Below, one piece after another: positions 1 through 11,034 of a stretch of DNA of 64,000 nt. Positions within the stretch are counted from its first letter, which is position 1; every line of letters begins with the position of its first letter. This DNA is from Endomychus coccineus (taxonomy: Eukaryota; Arthropoda; Insecta; Coleoptera; Endomychidae), in NCBI GenBank assembly GCA_958510875.1, contig OY294067.1:146415743-146479742 (forward strand). The letters are read 5' to 3'. Position numbers and translations under genes: made by a program. The notes under the pieces are model-generated. The model was given only the letters and a program-made list of their open reading frames with translations, was not told the origin of the DNA and did no database searches.

Positions 1-586
1 TTAATATTTTGGAAACCATTATTATTCCTTCCCTGTCTCCTTTCGTAATTATTTCCCCTATAATTATTCCTACTGTTCTGAGATCTATGTCTTTGAAAAT
101 GTTGTACATTATTATTTCTTTCAACATATTGTTGCCTATTTGCTATATTATTCCTACAGTCTATTCTATTTAAATATGTTAATAATTGGTTCATATTTCT
201 TATATTTGAGATAGCAATTGTCTCCGAAATCTGATCTTTATATTGCTTTCATGTATCTATATGAAACTATTTCTTCCTCTTCCATTCTTGATTCGAAATA
301 CTGAGCTTCATTATATAGAGTCAGAGCATATGCACTCATACTTTTCTTCCTCCCCTCTATATATTTCTGGTAATACAATCTTCCTCTACACTTTGATTGT
401 TCGTTCTCTACACAGAAATTTCTTGAAAATTCTACAATAAATTCATCCAAACTGTTCAACTCTCTCTCTCTTTGCAATTTATTCACAGAAGTGGTTCATC
501 AACCAATCTTTCCCTTATCATTCTTTCCATTTTCTCTATATTTCTAACATATTCTACTTCATTTATCAAATCTTTCACAAATACAC
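1..586 (-). pseudogene. Gag, distal part, of a minus-strand LTR retrotransposon
   Basis: Read on the minus strand, 586 to 490 gives a charged helical segment that looks like a capsid C-terminal region. It continues after a frame change at about 490 into the open stretch 486-238, which is rich in Arg, Lys and Glu. Below 238 the reading is Asn/Arg-rich, as in Gag nucleocapsid tails. The reading is cut at 587 by a solo LTR and resumes at 2464 on the far side. Seen: orientation, composition and the interruption. Inferred: Gag identity, since no zinc knuckle or protease is in view. The element's pol would lie left of the window. Confidence 0.5.
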
Positions 587-2463
587 TGTAACGAAGCTTA
601 AATTTTGCTTTATCATCTATTTTAGATCAGGCAGTAAATACGGATATTACATGTAAATTCCGTTTGAACAGTTCATAATTTCAATAGATATGCGTGAACT
701 CCGAATGTGTATTCCGTGATTGTCACTTTTCTAAATCTCCGTAATTTCCAATAAGTGTAATTATTCAAATAGGTGAATCGAAATCATGCCCGTTAAAAAA
801 TTGCATTCATTCCGATAAGATATGTTGCAATAAACAGGGGTCTGGCAAGTTAATGCATCAAAGTTTTGAAGAGGCTTATGTATAAAAAGGGCGAACAACC
901 AAAAAACTCCGATAACACTTGTTCATTGTGCCGCCACTTTCAAGCATTGTTCGGGACATAGGTAAAAAACCCTTGGCACAAAATAGGGAATTGGTGGAGC
1001 AGACTTGTCCAGAACATCGGGAAACATATAAAAGCAGTGTGCTCTCTTTGGTGATTTCGATTTTCAATCAGTGCAGTTGCTCTTCTGTGATTTTGATTAT
1101 AAATCAGTACCGTTGAAGTGTGATCATATTAGAATCAAAGTGAATTAATTATCATCCGAGTTCAAGTCAGATTCAAACTATGAATTAACAAGAGTGATCC
1201 GTTTAGTGAATTGTTTCATAAGGTAAATGATAGCTAAATGATTCATATTTTGGGGCATTACGATATATTGATTTCCGTAATATATGATTGGTAACGTTTG
1301 TACGATATCTGAGTTCCATAGCATTCAGTAATTTAAATTGTTATATTTGAGTTTATCCCGCCATAGGTCGGATCGCGCACGATTTGAATTCGCACATGAA
1401 TTGAAATATTCAAGTAGTTGTATGATGTGTACAGAGTGTGTATGTTTGAACAACAGGGGAGTCTTCGATATATTTGTGCACGCTGTGCTGATACCAGAAG
1501 TATAAGCTGGGGGTGGTTGTGTGATTGAGAATCGTAATTACCCCTTTGTCGTATGAGAAGTCCTCGGCCGTGGATATAGGGGTTATTGCAGATACAATAG
1601 TTAGGGTTTATGCATGCTGTGCTGATACCGGAAGTATAAGCCCTAATTGTCTAGATTCTGAATCTGCCATGTGTATGAAATCTAACACTGTCATACAACT
1701 GTCGGGCACTCTGTGGATAGTGAATACGAGAGTGGGAGATGTGACAGAATAAACTCAATAAGAGTAATTATCCGAATATACCTTGAATTCTGATATCGTA
1801 CAATCGGAAAACTAGTGCAAGTCAATATTTTCCGAACCCAACGAATTTTAACCGTTTGATATCTCGTAGTGTGAAATGAACATTTCAAGTAATATTGCTA
1901 TCTAAATATTTACCGAACACCGCTTATCACGCTAGGATCTGTTCAATGTGTATTTTCCGCAAATTGATAAATGTGAATCATTTATCAACCGATTCCGTAC
2001 CGAAAAAGTAGATATGTTGAAACAGTTTTCATATACCGTTTGAGCTTCATTACATTTTCCGTCTGGGTGAATTTATTGTGTGAAATACCGTTCAATTGCA
2101 TTTGACTAATGGTTCCGAAAAGTGTACTTGTTATAATTATTATATATTTGAATATTTGGAATTCCCCGTTTCATTAAATTATTTCTGGTCCATCTTCAAA
2201 CGAGCTAAGTTTTAACCAGGTATCAATTGTAATTAAAGCCTACAATTTTGATACTGTTTTCTGCCCAATGGGCCCTGGTTTTACTTCACTCTAGCTACCC
2301 TAAAGACAAGGCTATCTATAGATAGCATAGTGACAAGCCTTGTGGTGAAGACCCTGGCAGAAGTCTTCAAAAACGAGTAAACCTTTGGAAAAATCTGGCG
2401 CTCGAGGACTGGATGTTTACCGCAGTGAGCAATTCACCGAAAAGTCTCAAGGTACACGTCATA
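587..2463 (+). repeat. Solo LTR inserted in gag, opposite orientation
   Basis: About 1.88 kb starting TGTAACG and ending CGTCATA, the imperfect inverse of the start. It is flanked by ACAC at 583-586 and 2464-2467, a 4-base target duplication. Its whole length matches, in inverse orientation, the two pieces of the second LTR at 6111-7201 and 20259-21253. A TATA-like stretch (about 1026-1031) followed by a CAGT initiator lies in the first third, as expected for an LTR promoter. Gag-like coding lies on both sides on the minus strand and no internal retroelement sequence accompanies it, so it is a solo LTR. Confidence 0.75.
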
Positions 2464-2908
2464 ACACATGGACGTAATTTTTTAATATTTCCATTAAATT
2501 TGATAGTGCTATCAAAACCCACATTTCTGTAATCTACTTTCATTCTCTCTTCTGATTTACTTTTAATTTAATTCGTTTCATTCTAACGTCCCGTTAATTT
2601 ATCATTCTATTCTGAACTTCTCTCATACTTTGTATATTCTCATTCAAATTCTTTTCGATATTCTCTCCCATATCATTCACTCGATTTTCAATCATATCAG
2701 TTTCTTTTTCCACATCATTAAACTTTCTATTTACAAAGCTACTATATGCATCTAATTTATCATCTACTCCTTCTCCAACATGTTTTCTTATCTCCTGTCT
2801 CTCTGTTTTAATTATTCTCATTATTTCCCCACTTCTCCCATCAAATTTATCATTCACTACCTTAATTTCATCTCGTTTATTATTCATACCTTGTTCAATT
2901 CTGGCCAA
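2464..2908 (-). pseudogene. Gag, proximal coiled-coil part
   Basis: The minus-strand stretch 2908-2594 encodes 104 residues, highly charged with heptad-like spacing, typical of the N-terminal coiled coil of an arthropod Gag. It stops at 2594. From about 2520 to 2464 a further reading resembles the start of a capsid segment, which then breaks at the solo LTR and resumes at 586. The start Met at 2908 is the first in frame and follows the untranslated leader of the element whose 5' LTR ends at 6111. Gag identity rests on position and composition. Confidence 0.45.
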
Positions 2909-3482
2909 CTTTATTATTTATCTCTCTTATTTATAACTCAGTTCCTTCTGAATTGACTTTTTCAGAATGGGCCTCATGTTTAGGCCACCAATTGTAATTA
3001 TTTACTAGCCCACGTTTTATGTTTCACAAGCAATTGATATAATTAGCCCCATGTTGTGGTGACAATTATTATGATATGATTGTTTATTAGATTAAATTTT
3101 AATGAACTGATGTTCTATTAATTTTTAGATTATTTTCCAGCTAGCTCTTATTCATATTGTATTTTTTCTTCATTTGACTCAGAAATGAATTAGTAATGAT
3201 TGATAATTGATATGTAATTGTATTGATATGCTATCTAATTACTTATGATATGGAATTAAAAACCGTATTCATATTCAAATATCTGTTGCCTTTATTTAAT
3301 TTTATGCAACCAATTTTACATGTTCAAACTATTTCTCTATGCCTTAAGCTACGTACGAAATTCTATAATTTTCCAATTGTTCTATGTACGGAATTTCATC
3401 AATATTCATTTCAACTTTCAAATATACAATATTGATTTCCATATACTCTGGTGATAATTACAATTAACTTATCATTATTGTC
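2909..3482. other. Leader of the retrotransposon, non-coding
   Basis: AT-rich sequence between the gag start (2908, minus strand) and the duplicated segment. I see no open frame, repeat or RNA gene in it. It is most simply the untranslated leader of the minus-strand LTR element. Confidence 0.4.
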
Positions 3483-3730
3483 ATTCATTGAGCATTTTAT
3501 GACATAGGTACAAACATTCTCAGATGATAGGTTCAGACTCACTGTTGATGGATATATCCTGTAATTAGAATGATGCTGAGCTTGATGTTGATTAGTAGTG
3601 GAAATCTCTGAAGATTTATCCATCCTTTTAATGTAGTGACATTAACCTTCAAACACAGGTATACACACCCTAACTAACTCTGCTCTACACTATTGGTGCA
3701 CGTTCATAGATTTTACACATAGGTTATAAC

Positions 3731-4392
3731 TAGAGATGCCACGAATAGTGATTTTGCCGAATATCGAATACCAAAATTTTGGTAAGGATCTCGGCCGAAG
3801 CGTCGAATATTCGTCGGCCGAGTATTCGGCGACGCTTAGTATATTTCGCGGACGGCAGGTTCCGACCTGCATCATTGAAGTACTTTCGGTAACTACGTCG
3901 TGGGCGTATTTGTTTCATTTGCGAGTAGATCGTGTCACAACGCGCATTATTTGTTGATTGTTACATCACATTGAATTACTTAACTGTTTTCCTAGATCGA
4001 ACAGCAGGCCCTTACAAGTGGTGGTCTGCAAACGCAAAACAGTATCCAAGCTTAGCAGAATTTGCTAAGATTTATTCATCATCTCCCGGTAGCAGTTTAT
4101 ATAGTGAGCGGCTATTTTCAGAAGCAGGAATAATTCATGAGGGAAAGCGTAATCGTTTGCTATCAACAAATGCATCATGCATCATAACTTACCACTGCTA
4201 GATTTTTGGTATTAAATATGCTAATTTTTCATTAAATTAAAAATTGTGTAACATTTATTATGAGTTTTTTTTTCATAATTTGGTATTCGGTATTGAATGG
4301 GTATTCGGCCGAATACCGAATAATGAAAAAGTGGCCGAATAGGCCGAATACCGAATAGGCCGAATGGTAGCCGAGTATTCGTGGCATCTCTA
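3731..4392 (+). mobile_element. Non-autonomous hAT element, copy 1
   Basis: 662 bases with terminal inverted repeats (TAGAGATGCCACGAAT at the left, its inverse at 4377-4392). It is flanked by 8-base duplications GTTATAAC (3723-3730) and GTAATAAC (4393-4400), one mismatch, as expected of the hAT superfamily. Subterminal arms are rich in GCCGAATA and CGGTATTCGG motifs that could pair with each other. It keeps only a fragment of the transposase C-terminal end. Confidence 0.88.
3932..4201 (+). pseudogene. hAT transposase C-terminal dimerisation fragment
   Basis: Eighty-nine codons, of which the last seventy or so match the hAT C-terminal dimerisation region. Cues are a WW pair followed by a PSLAEFAKIY-like helix, an SERLFSEAG motif, and a KRNRLLS stretch near the end. 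The catalytic core and zinc finger are absent, so it cannot be an active transposase by itself. The start Met lies in sequence without family similarity and is probably not a real start. Confidence 0.8.
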
Positions 4393-4491
4393 GTAATAAC
4401 ACCTTACAATGGCTGGAGTTGATAATTACTTTATTCGTAGATAGTATTTCTTAGATTTGAACTTCTTGATTAACTATTCGTTGTTAACTAC

Positions 4492-5110
4492 TATAAAGTG
4501 TAACTTGCGACTTTTCGATAAAGTGCTGATTTCAAATCCTCGGGCGCCAGATTTTCTGAAGGTTAACTCCTTTTGAGGACTTCTGATAGGGTCCTCTCCA
4601 CGAGGCTTGTCACTATGCTATCTAAAGATAGCCTTGTCCCTAGGGTAGCTACAGTGAAGTATAACCAGAGTCCAATAGGCAGAAAACAGTATCGAAATTG
4701 TTCGCTTCAATTAGAATTGATACCTGGTTATAACTTAGCTCGTTTGAAGATGGAGCAGAAATGATTCAATAAAACGGGGAATTCCAAATAATAAAATATA
4801 TAATAAATATAAGAAGTAAACTTCCAGAAGAATCAATATAAATGCAATTGAACGGTATTATTTCACAAAATAACACCCAGACGGAAAATGTAATGATACT
4901 CAAACGGTAAATGGAAACTCTTTCAAGATATCTACTCTACGATAAGTTCGGTAACTAAATTCAATCCTGCGGTACGGGATCGATTGACAAATGATTCAGA
5001 ATGATCAATTTGCGGAGAAGTACGAATCAAACAGGTCCTAGCTTAATGAACGGTATTCGGTAGATTTTAGATAGCAGCACTGATAAATGGAATGTTCATA
5101 TCACACTACG
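4492..5110 (-). repeat. Partial LTR left by the tandem duplication
   Basis: Repeats the first 0.6 kb of the LTR end at 6111-6729 and is cut at the duplication junction 5110/5111. It matches the inverse of the 1870-2463 part of the solo LTR. Confidence 0.8.
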
Positions 5111-5358
5111 ATTCATTGAGCATCTTATGACATAGGTACAAACATTCTCAGATGATAGGTTTAGACTCACTGTTGATGGATATATCCTGTAATTAGAATG
5201 ATGCTGAGCTTGATTTTGATTAGTAGTGGAAATCTCTGAAGATTTATCCATCCTTTTAATGTAGTGACATTAACCTTCAAACACAGGTATACACACCCTT
5301 ACTAACTCTGCTCTACACTATTGGTGCACGTTCATAGATTTTACACATAGGTTATAAC

Positions 5359-6011
5359 TAGAGATGCCACGAATAGTGATTTTGCCGAATATCGAATACC
5401 AAAATTTTGGTAAGGATCTCGGCCGAAGCGTCGAATATTCGTCGGGCGAGTATTCGGCGACGCTCAGTATATTTCGCGGACGGCAGGTTCCGACCTGCAT
5501 CATTGAAGTACTTTCGGTAACTACGCCGTGGGCGTATTTGTTTCATTTGCGAGTAGATCGTGTCACAACGCGCATTATTCGTTGATTGTTACATCACATT
5601 GAATTACTTAACTGTTTTCCTAGATCGGACAGCAGGCTCTTACAAGTGGTGGTCTGCAAACGCAAAACAGTATCCAAGCTTAGCAGAATTTGCTAAGATT
5701 TATTTATCATCTCCCGGTAGCAGTTTATATAGTGAGCGGCTATTTTCAGAAGCAGGAATAATTCATGAGGGAAAGCGTAATCGTTTGCTATCAACAAATG
5801 CATCATGCATCATAACTTACCACTGCTAGATTTTTGGTATTAAATATGCTAATTTTTCATTAAATTAAAAATTGTGTAACATTTATTATGAGTTTTTTTT
5901 TCATAATTTGGTATTCGGTATTGAATGGGTATTCGGCCGAATACCGAATAATGAAAAAGTGGCCGAATAGGCCGAATACCGAATGATAGCCGAGTATTCG
6001 TGACATCTCTA
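5359..6011 (+). mobile_element. Non-autonomous hAT element, copy 2
   Basis: Second copy, carried by the tandem duplication rather than by independent transposition. Ends and the 8-base flanks (GTTATAAC before, GTAATAAC after) are the same as in copy 1. It has a short deletion in the right subterminal arm and a few substitutions. Confidence 0.88.
5560..5829 (+). pseudogene. hAT transposase C-terminal fragment, copy 2
   Basis: Duplicate of the fragment at 3932-4201 with few residue changes. The WW pair, the SERLFSEAG motif and the terminal KRNRLLS stretch are kept. Catalytic core absent. Confidence 0.8.
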
Positions 6012-6110
6012 GTAATAACACCTTACAATGGCTGGAGTTGATAATTACTTTATTCGTAGATAGTTTTTCTTAGATTTGAACTTCTTGATTAACTATTCGT
6101 TGTTAACTAC

Positions 6111-7201
6111 TATAACGTGTAACTTGCGACTTTTCGGTAAAGTGCTGATTTCAAATCCTCGGGCGCCAGATTTTCTGAAGGTTAACTCCTTTTGAGGACT
6201 TCTGATAGGGTCCTCTCCACGAGGCTTGTCACTATGCTATCTAAAGATAGCCTTGTCCCTAGTGTAGCTACAGTGAAGTATAACCAGAGTCCAATAGGCA
6301 GAAAACAGTATCGAAATTGTACGCTTCAATTAGAATTGATACCTGGTTATAACTTAGTTCGTTTGAAGATGGAGCAGAAATAATTCAATAAAACGGGGAA
6401 TTCCAAATAATAAAATATATAATAAATATAAGAAGTACACTTCCAGAAGAATCAATATAAATGCAATTGAACGGTATTATTTCACAAAATAACACCCAGA
6501 CGAAAAATGTAATGAAGCTCAAACGGTAAATGGAAACTCTTTCAAGATATCTACTCTACGATAAGTTCGGTAACTAAATTCAATCCTGCGGTACGGGATC
6601 GGTTGACAAATGATTCAGAATGATCAATTTGCGGAGAAGTACGAATCAAACAGGTCCTAGCTTAATGAACGGTATTCGGTAGATTTTAGATAGCAGCACT
6701 AATAGGTGGAATGTTCATATCACACTGCGACATATTCGGTTATAAATTCGGTTGGTTTGGAAAATATTGTTTTCACTAGTTTTCCTATTGTACGATATCA
6801 GATTTTACTATTTTTTGGTCAATTACTCTAATTGAGCTCATTCTGTCACCTCACCCACCCTTGTACTAACTTTCACGGAGTAACCGGTAATTGTGTGACA
6901 GTGTTAGATTTTATACACTTTATAGATTCAGAATCTAACAATTAGGGTTCATACTTCCGGGGTGACACAGTGTGTACAAACCCTAACTATCACATCTGCA
7001 ATAACCCCTATATCCACGGCCGAGGACTTCTCATAGTGTTAAGGGAATTATTACGATTCTCAATCACACAACCACCCCCAGCTCATACTTCTGGAGTGAC
7101 ACAGTGTGCACAAGCCGTTGGTGGTTTGGTCGTCTCAGGATATACTTATACTTCTGGAGTGACACAGTGTGCACAAATATATCGAAGACGCCCCTGCCAG
7201 T
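6111..7201 (-). repeat. 5' LTR of the minus-strand retrotransposon, downstream half
   Basis: Inverse of solo-LTR positions about 1455-2463, with an extra partial repeat at about 7085-7170 where a GTGACACAGTGTGCACAA motif recurs. Its end TATAACG (6111-6117) abuts the leader. The other half lies at 20259-21253; the Polinton separates them. Confidence 0.8.
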
Positions 7202-7222
7202 AGATGTTCTGGGCGCGTTCTA

Positions 7223-7362
7223 CGATAAGGATATCCAGTTTCCACTTCCGGTCTAGCTGTCCATCCAGTGTGAGGTTATCCTTATCAGTCGATAAGGATG
7301 TAGGTCAGGTGATCAGGAATTGATGTATGTGATAAGGTGTGAGATAAGGATATGTTGTTTGT
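7223..7362. promoter_or_regulatory. GATAAGG motif cluster in the terminal repeat
   Basis: GATAAGG or its inverse CCTTATC occurs at least six times in about 140 bases next to the element tip. It is conserved in the right repeat, with some copies changed to GATCAGG or CCTCATC. Such clusters can be binding sites for a GATA-type factor or for the element's own proteins. That role is inference. Confidence 0.3.
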
Positions 7363-7404
7363 AAAGAGTATACAGGGTGCTTACAAAAAGTGTGCCGCAT
7401 GTAC

Positions 7405-7745
7405 AGAGTCACATGACTATCACGGGACAGCTGTCATGGCGGACCAAAGGTACAGGCTGCTTCGTGGAGGTGTCACCACCACGTGACAGCTGTCATGGTG
7501 GGCCCAAGGTATAGAATGCTTCGTAGAGAGGTCGCTATCACGTGACAGCTGTCATCGGAGGTACAGACTGCTTCGTGGAGGTGGTCCCACCACCTCTATG
7601 AAGCAGTCTGCACCTTTGGTCCAAAGACAAAGACTGCTTTCATGGAGGGATCGAAGGTACAGACTGCTTCGTGTAGGTGTCACCACCACGTGACGGTGAA
7701 CCAAAGTTACAGACTGCTTCGTGGAGGTGGCGCCACCAGTTCGAC
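7405..7745. repeat. Tandem array of ~65-base units in the terminal repeat
   Basis: Degenerate repeats carrying ACAGACTGCTTCGTGGAGG and CACGTGACAGCTGTCAT. Several units are in direct order and one piece near 7580-7610 is inverted, so the array can fold. The same array, inverted, is in the right terminal repeat. Confidence 0.7.
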
Positions 7746-8288
7746 TCGTACGGTTTTGAAATCACATGATCTGTCACGCGGTGAGATATCATGACGTCTG
7801 TCACTTCGACGGGGTGTCTGTCCCGTGGGGCTCCAACGAGATGTCTCTCACGAGGTGTCATGGCGGCTTTCACGTACCATAGAGCTGAAGGATATAGAGC
7901 CACCTCAAGTCAAAACCATAGAGCAACATGGGGGGCTGGAAGAGTTGCCATTGCGGCTGTCACGTGGGTCTTCAACGAGGTGTCATGGCGTCTGTCACGT
8001 GAGGTCTTCATCGAGGTGTCATGTCGTGTCGTGTCTTGGCGGGTGTGACGTGGTGGATCCATGAACCATCTGTCACGTGAACTGTCACGGCGGATCTATA
8101 AATGTCAACCATAGCTTTATAGGTATCAAATGGAAAATCTTGATATGCAGGATGTTGATTTCCATATTTTTGATGAGGTAAAAATGATGCATGCAAATTA
8201 GGTGGGGAGAACATCTAACGATAGCTTCATGTGTATCAAAATACATAATGATTTCGACGAGTAAGTGGTGTTTTATTGAATTGAAGAT

Positions 8289-8495
8289 CCGGCGATCATA
8301 GTTTACGAACGATGATGACGTCACTGCTTCAAAACCGTTGTCAGTAACTGATTCAATCCGGCGACCATAGTTTACGAACGATGATGACGTCACTGCTTCA
8401 AAACCGTTGTCAGTAACTGATTCAATCCGGCGACCATAGTTGACAAACGATGATCACGTCACGGGAGGCATTCATTGTTTCAATCGGGTGACCAT
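8289..8495. repeat. 69-base tandem repeat, about three units
   Basis: Units start with CCGGCGA(C/T)CATAG at 8289, 8358 and 8427, exactly 69 bases apart. The last is degenerate near 8484. Each contains GATGATGACGTCACTG, a CRE-like palindrome. The right terminal repeat has a matching array at about 18930-19165. Confidence 0.85.
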
Positions 8496-8544
8496 AGTTC
8501 ACGAACGATGATGACGTCATCATCGTTCACGAACTATGATGGTC
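8490..8544. repeat. 55-base palindrome centred on GACGTC
   Basis: The repeat unit core is joined head to head with itself, giving arms of about 26-29 bases that pair apart from one 3-base bulge. It can form a perfect-looking hairpin or cruciform at the inner edge of the left terminal repeat. Confidence 0.8.
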
Positions 8545-8686
8545 AGATGAGGAATAAAATGCGAGTAATAGTAATAATATCTACTCATTATTCATCACAC
8601 TGTAAAATTGAAGTTACAAGACTGTTGAATACATTAGGTGTGAACAGTGAATGGGTAGTACATTCATGCACATGTTTTATCTCGTG

Positions 8687-8890
8687 ATTCAACACTCCGA
8701 CACGTGCTTCAATATTTAGACACGTGTTCAGTCACATGCTCAGACACGTGCTTCAATACTCTGACACGTGTTAAGCATGTGCTCCAACATTCAGACACGT
8801 GCTCTACTCAGACACGTGTTCAGACACGTGCTTCAACATTCAGACACGTGTTAAGCACGTGCTTCAACATTCAGACCTATTTAACACGTA
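8687..8890. repeat. CACGTG (E-box) tandem array
   Basis: About ten copies of (A/C)GACACGTG or CACGTGCTTCAA in 200 bases, with variable spacing of 14-35 bases. It lies between the left terminal repeat and the first gene. There is no credible coding potential; the open frame across it is a by-product of the repeat. Confidence 0.7.
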
Positions 8891-9066
8891 TTTGATACTT
8901 GCTTTTGACAGGAGCGTAGAAGTCCTTAACCGCGTGATCGGACATACACAATATAAACTCATCGACTAGTATATGAACAAATGCTTATTAACATATGTTT
9001 CAGTATGATTTCGATGCTCTTCTAGGCAACATGAAGCTTATTAAGCAAAGAGACTCGTAGAATATT

Positions 9067-9679
9067 ATGAAATTAGGGTCAAGCATTGAGAATGTTGAAC
9101 AACCACAACGTCACAGCTCTCTGCTGCCAAATACTCTACGAACAATAATCTGTGGTCCAAGTAATTGTGGGAAAACAAATGTGATGTTATCTCTATTGTT
9201 AGATGCAAATGGTCTGAAATTCGAAAACGTATACATATATTCAAAGTCTTTACACCAACCAAAATACCAGTTACTAAAGGAGATATTGGAGAAAATTAAG
9301 GAGCTTGGATATTTTCCGTACACAGAGAGTGATGATGTCATAGACCCTACAGAAGCGAAACCTAATTCGGTAATAATATTCGATGATGTAATGGATGAGA
9401 AACAGGAGAAAATTCGTGCTTATTTTTCAAGAGGGAGACACAACCCAATTGATAGTTTCTATCTTTGTCAATCTTTTGCTAAATGTCCAAAACATGGATT
9501 GCGCGACAATGCCAATTGCTTGATTATTTTCAAACAGGATGAACTCAATTTGAAACATATATTCACCGATCATATAAGTATGTTGGAATGATAAGTATGG
9601 ATTCCTTATGATAAACAAAGACTGTGACATGAACAAAGGGCGTTATCGCAGAAGTTTTGATAGCTGTATATACATCTAA
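9067..9679 (+). pseudogene. FtsK/HerA-type packaging ATPase
   Basis: Genome-packaging ATPase of the Polinton/adintovirus lineage, which drives DNA into the capsid. Walker A is GPSNCGKT (residues 30-37) and Walker B is SVIIFDD (residues 101-107). A YLCQSFAKCPKHGLRDNAN segment follows at about residues 140-158, typical of this ATPase clade. The frame stops at 9589, but a C-terminal tail readable in another frame (about 9590-9679) shows a frameshift with loss of about 20-25 codons at the join. The Met at 9067 is the first in frame; an upstream stop at 9058 rules out a longer form. First plus-strand gene, 130 bases before the next. Confidence 0.85.
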
Positions 9680-9721
9680 CATGTATATATACTTCCAATC
9701 GAAATAGACAAACCACTCAGC

Positions 9722-10740
9722 ATGGACGTGAATGTGCCTAACAAGTTAAAAGCAAAACAACAATTGCAGAAAAAAATTTGGGAGTTGGCAAACGTTGTGA
9801 GGAAAAAATATGTGGCTGTGAAACTGGGTAACGCTGAAAATGATGAGATTCTAGATAACATGTTCAGGAATGTATCTAAGCCCCTAGAGGAAATTGCGAA
9901 AAATGCTGAAATAATCGAACAAAATTCGTTGGTTGAACCTAAAAGTATTGTTTCTACAGCAACACAAACGGAGAACATACCAATCCCAAATATTGTAACT
10001 GAAGGAGAAGAATTCGTATATAACCCCAAAGATACTGAGGAAGATGTGTTCACCCCCGAACATACTATCGATCAGATTCGTGAAGAATTCAGAAAACTTA
10101 AGAACGAAAATGCAGCGGCTACAGAGAAGTTTCTGCAACAATACCCCACATTAGCACGTTATTACTTGGAAGGATTCCTATTGGATGATGATGTCAAGAA
10201 ATACGATGATAGAATGAGTTTGCAATATAATTCAACTTTAGACAGATGGTTCATGGGTAATCAACCTATAGAAATTGATAGTGAGAGTAATATAATTATC
10301 AAGGGTACTCCGTTCAAGGGTACCACAGGACTGTATAATTTGATATTTTACATGTTCTACCTGATACTTACACTGTGGAAGATGGGAAAATATACAGTCA
10401 AATGATGGAAATGACTAGTGCTCATAGACGTAATAACGATCCACCTGATCGAATAAGAAACATTGTAGAATACAAAAATGTACTGAAACCTTTGATTAAT
10501 TCCATGGAAAGACCAAGGTCCAAAACATACACTGGAAATGCGTATATGAAAAATGATATGCTCGAATATAACGAGAAACCTATCGAATATGTTTATTGGG
10601 ATGACGTTAATGAAATTGTGGATAGACTGAGACTTCTTGTTGCATCCTCGCACGCTGGTAACAATAACCATCACAACGAGATAATCTCTATAATAGAAGA
10701 ATTGATGGAGGCGGGTGTGATTGAACGAAAACCGATATAA
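9722..10740 (+). pseudogene. Polinton-associated protein of unknown function
   Basis: About 340 codons if read across one frameshift near 10350, where the first frame ends at 10405 and a second runs to 10740. The N-terminal third is a Lys-rich helical region, then an acidic linker, then a globular part with a short hydrophobic stretch near 10330 and a helical TSAHRRN segment. I recognise this arrangement from uncharacterised genes next to Polinton capsid and integrase genes in insects, but know no function. It lies between ATPase and integrase. Confidence 0.6.
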
Positions 10741-10741
10741 T

Positions 10742-11017
10742 GGAATGGGAATCTATATAAAATCAGATTATAAAACAATCAGTGATAGTGTGAGGGAAAA
10801 CAGAAATGGATTGAAAGAGATCAATAACACATTCAACAGTGTGAACATGCGTCTAAATGACATTACTAGTAAAGTGGAGGCGTTAGAACGACGGATGACA
10901 TCTGTGGAACCTTCTAAGAAGAGACCCTCATCATCCACAACAACAACACAGCAGGTCTCTGCGAAACGTATAACCCCAAATCCTGTGGATATACCCAAAA
11001 AAGTAATTCTACACTAG
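10742..11017 (+). CDS. Small coiled-coil protein, basic tail
   Basis: Ninety-one codons from the first ATG at 10742; an open stretch to 10721 precedes it without ATG. Residues about 10-55 have heptad spacing with charged edges, suggesting a coiled coil. The second half has SKKRPSSSTTTT and KRITPNP, a basic, Ser/Thr/Pro-rich tail that could be a nuclear signal. It overlaps no domain I know. It starts at the stop of the previous gene and ends 17 bases before integrase. It is intact, unlike most neighbours, though its short length makes that weak evidence. Confidence 0.4.
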   Translation, partial: GMGIYIKSDYKTISDSVRENRNGLKEINNTFNSVNMRLNDITSKVEALERRMTSVEPSKKRPSSSTTTTQQVSAKRITPNPVDIPKKVILH

Positions 11018-11034
11018 ATTTCCACATTGATAAG

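Larger units (their letters stand above)
3483..6729. repeat. 1.63 kb tandem duplication (two copies)
   Basis: Units 3483-5110 and 5111-6729 are nearly identical, differing by scattered substitutions and a few short gaps. Each unit contains leader sequence, one hAT copy and the end of the LTR. The junction at 5111 joins LTR sequence to leader sequence with short similarity (ATTCATTGAGCAT recurs at 3483 and 5111). Both copies contain the hAT with the same flanking duplication, so the duplication came after the hAT insertion. In the second copy the LTR continues unbroken to 7201. Confidence 0.9.
7202..8545 (+). repeat. Polinton left terminal inverted repeat
   Basis: Matches the inverse of 18925-20258 throughout; in the first 140 bases I count about six differences. 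From the tip inward it holds a GATAAGG-rich stretch, a tandem array of about 65-base units carrying CACGTG and CAGCTG palindromes, a region with CACGTGACAG motifs, and 69-base tandem repeats. The outer tip reads AGATGTTCTGGGCGCG. Confidence 0.9.

Noticed and set aside
7191..7201. 6-base target duplication for the Polinton
   Set aside because: CCCCTG on the left and CTCTCG on the right correspond to the same site in the solo LTR but match at only three of six bases; not claimed.
7640..8393. Overlapping frames on both strands in the Polinton terminal repeats (and at 18997-19931)
   Set aside because: They follow the tandem repeats and appear mirrored in the other terminal repeat; no protein features.
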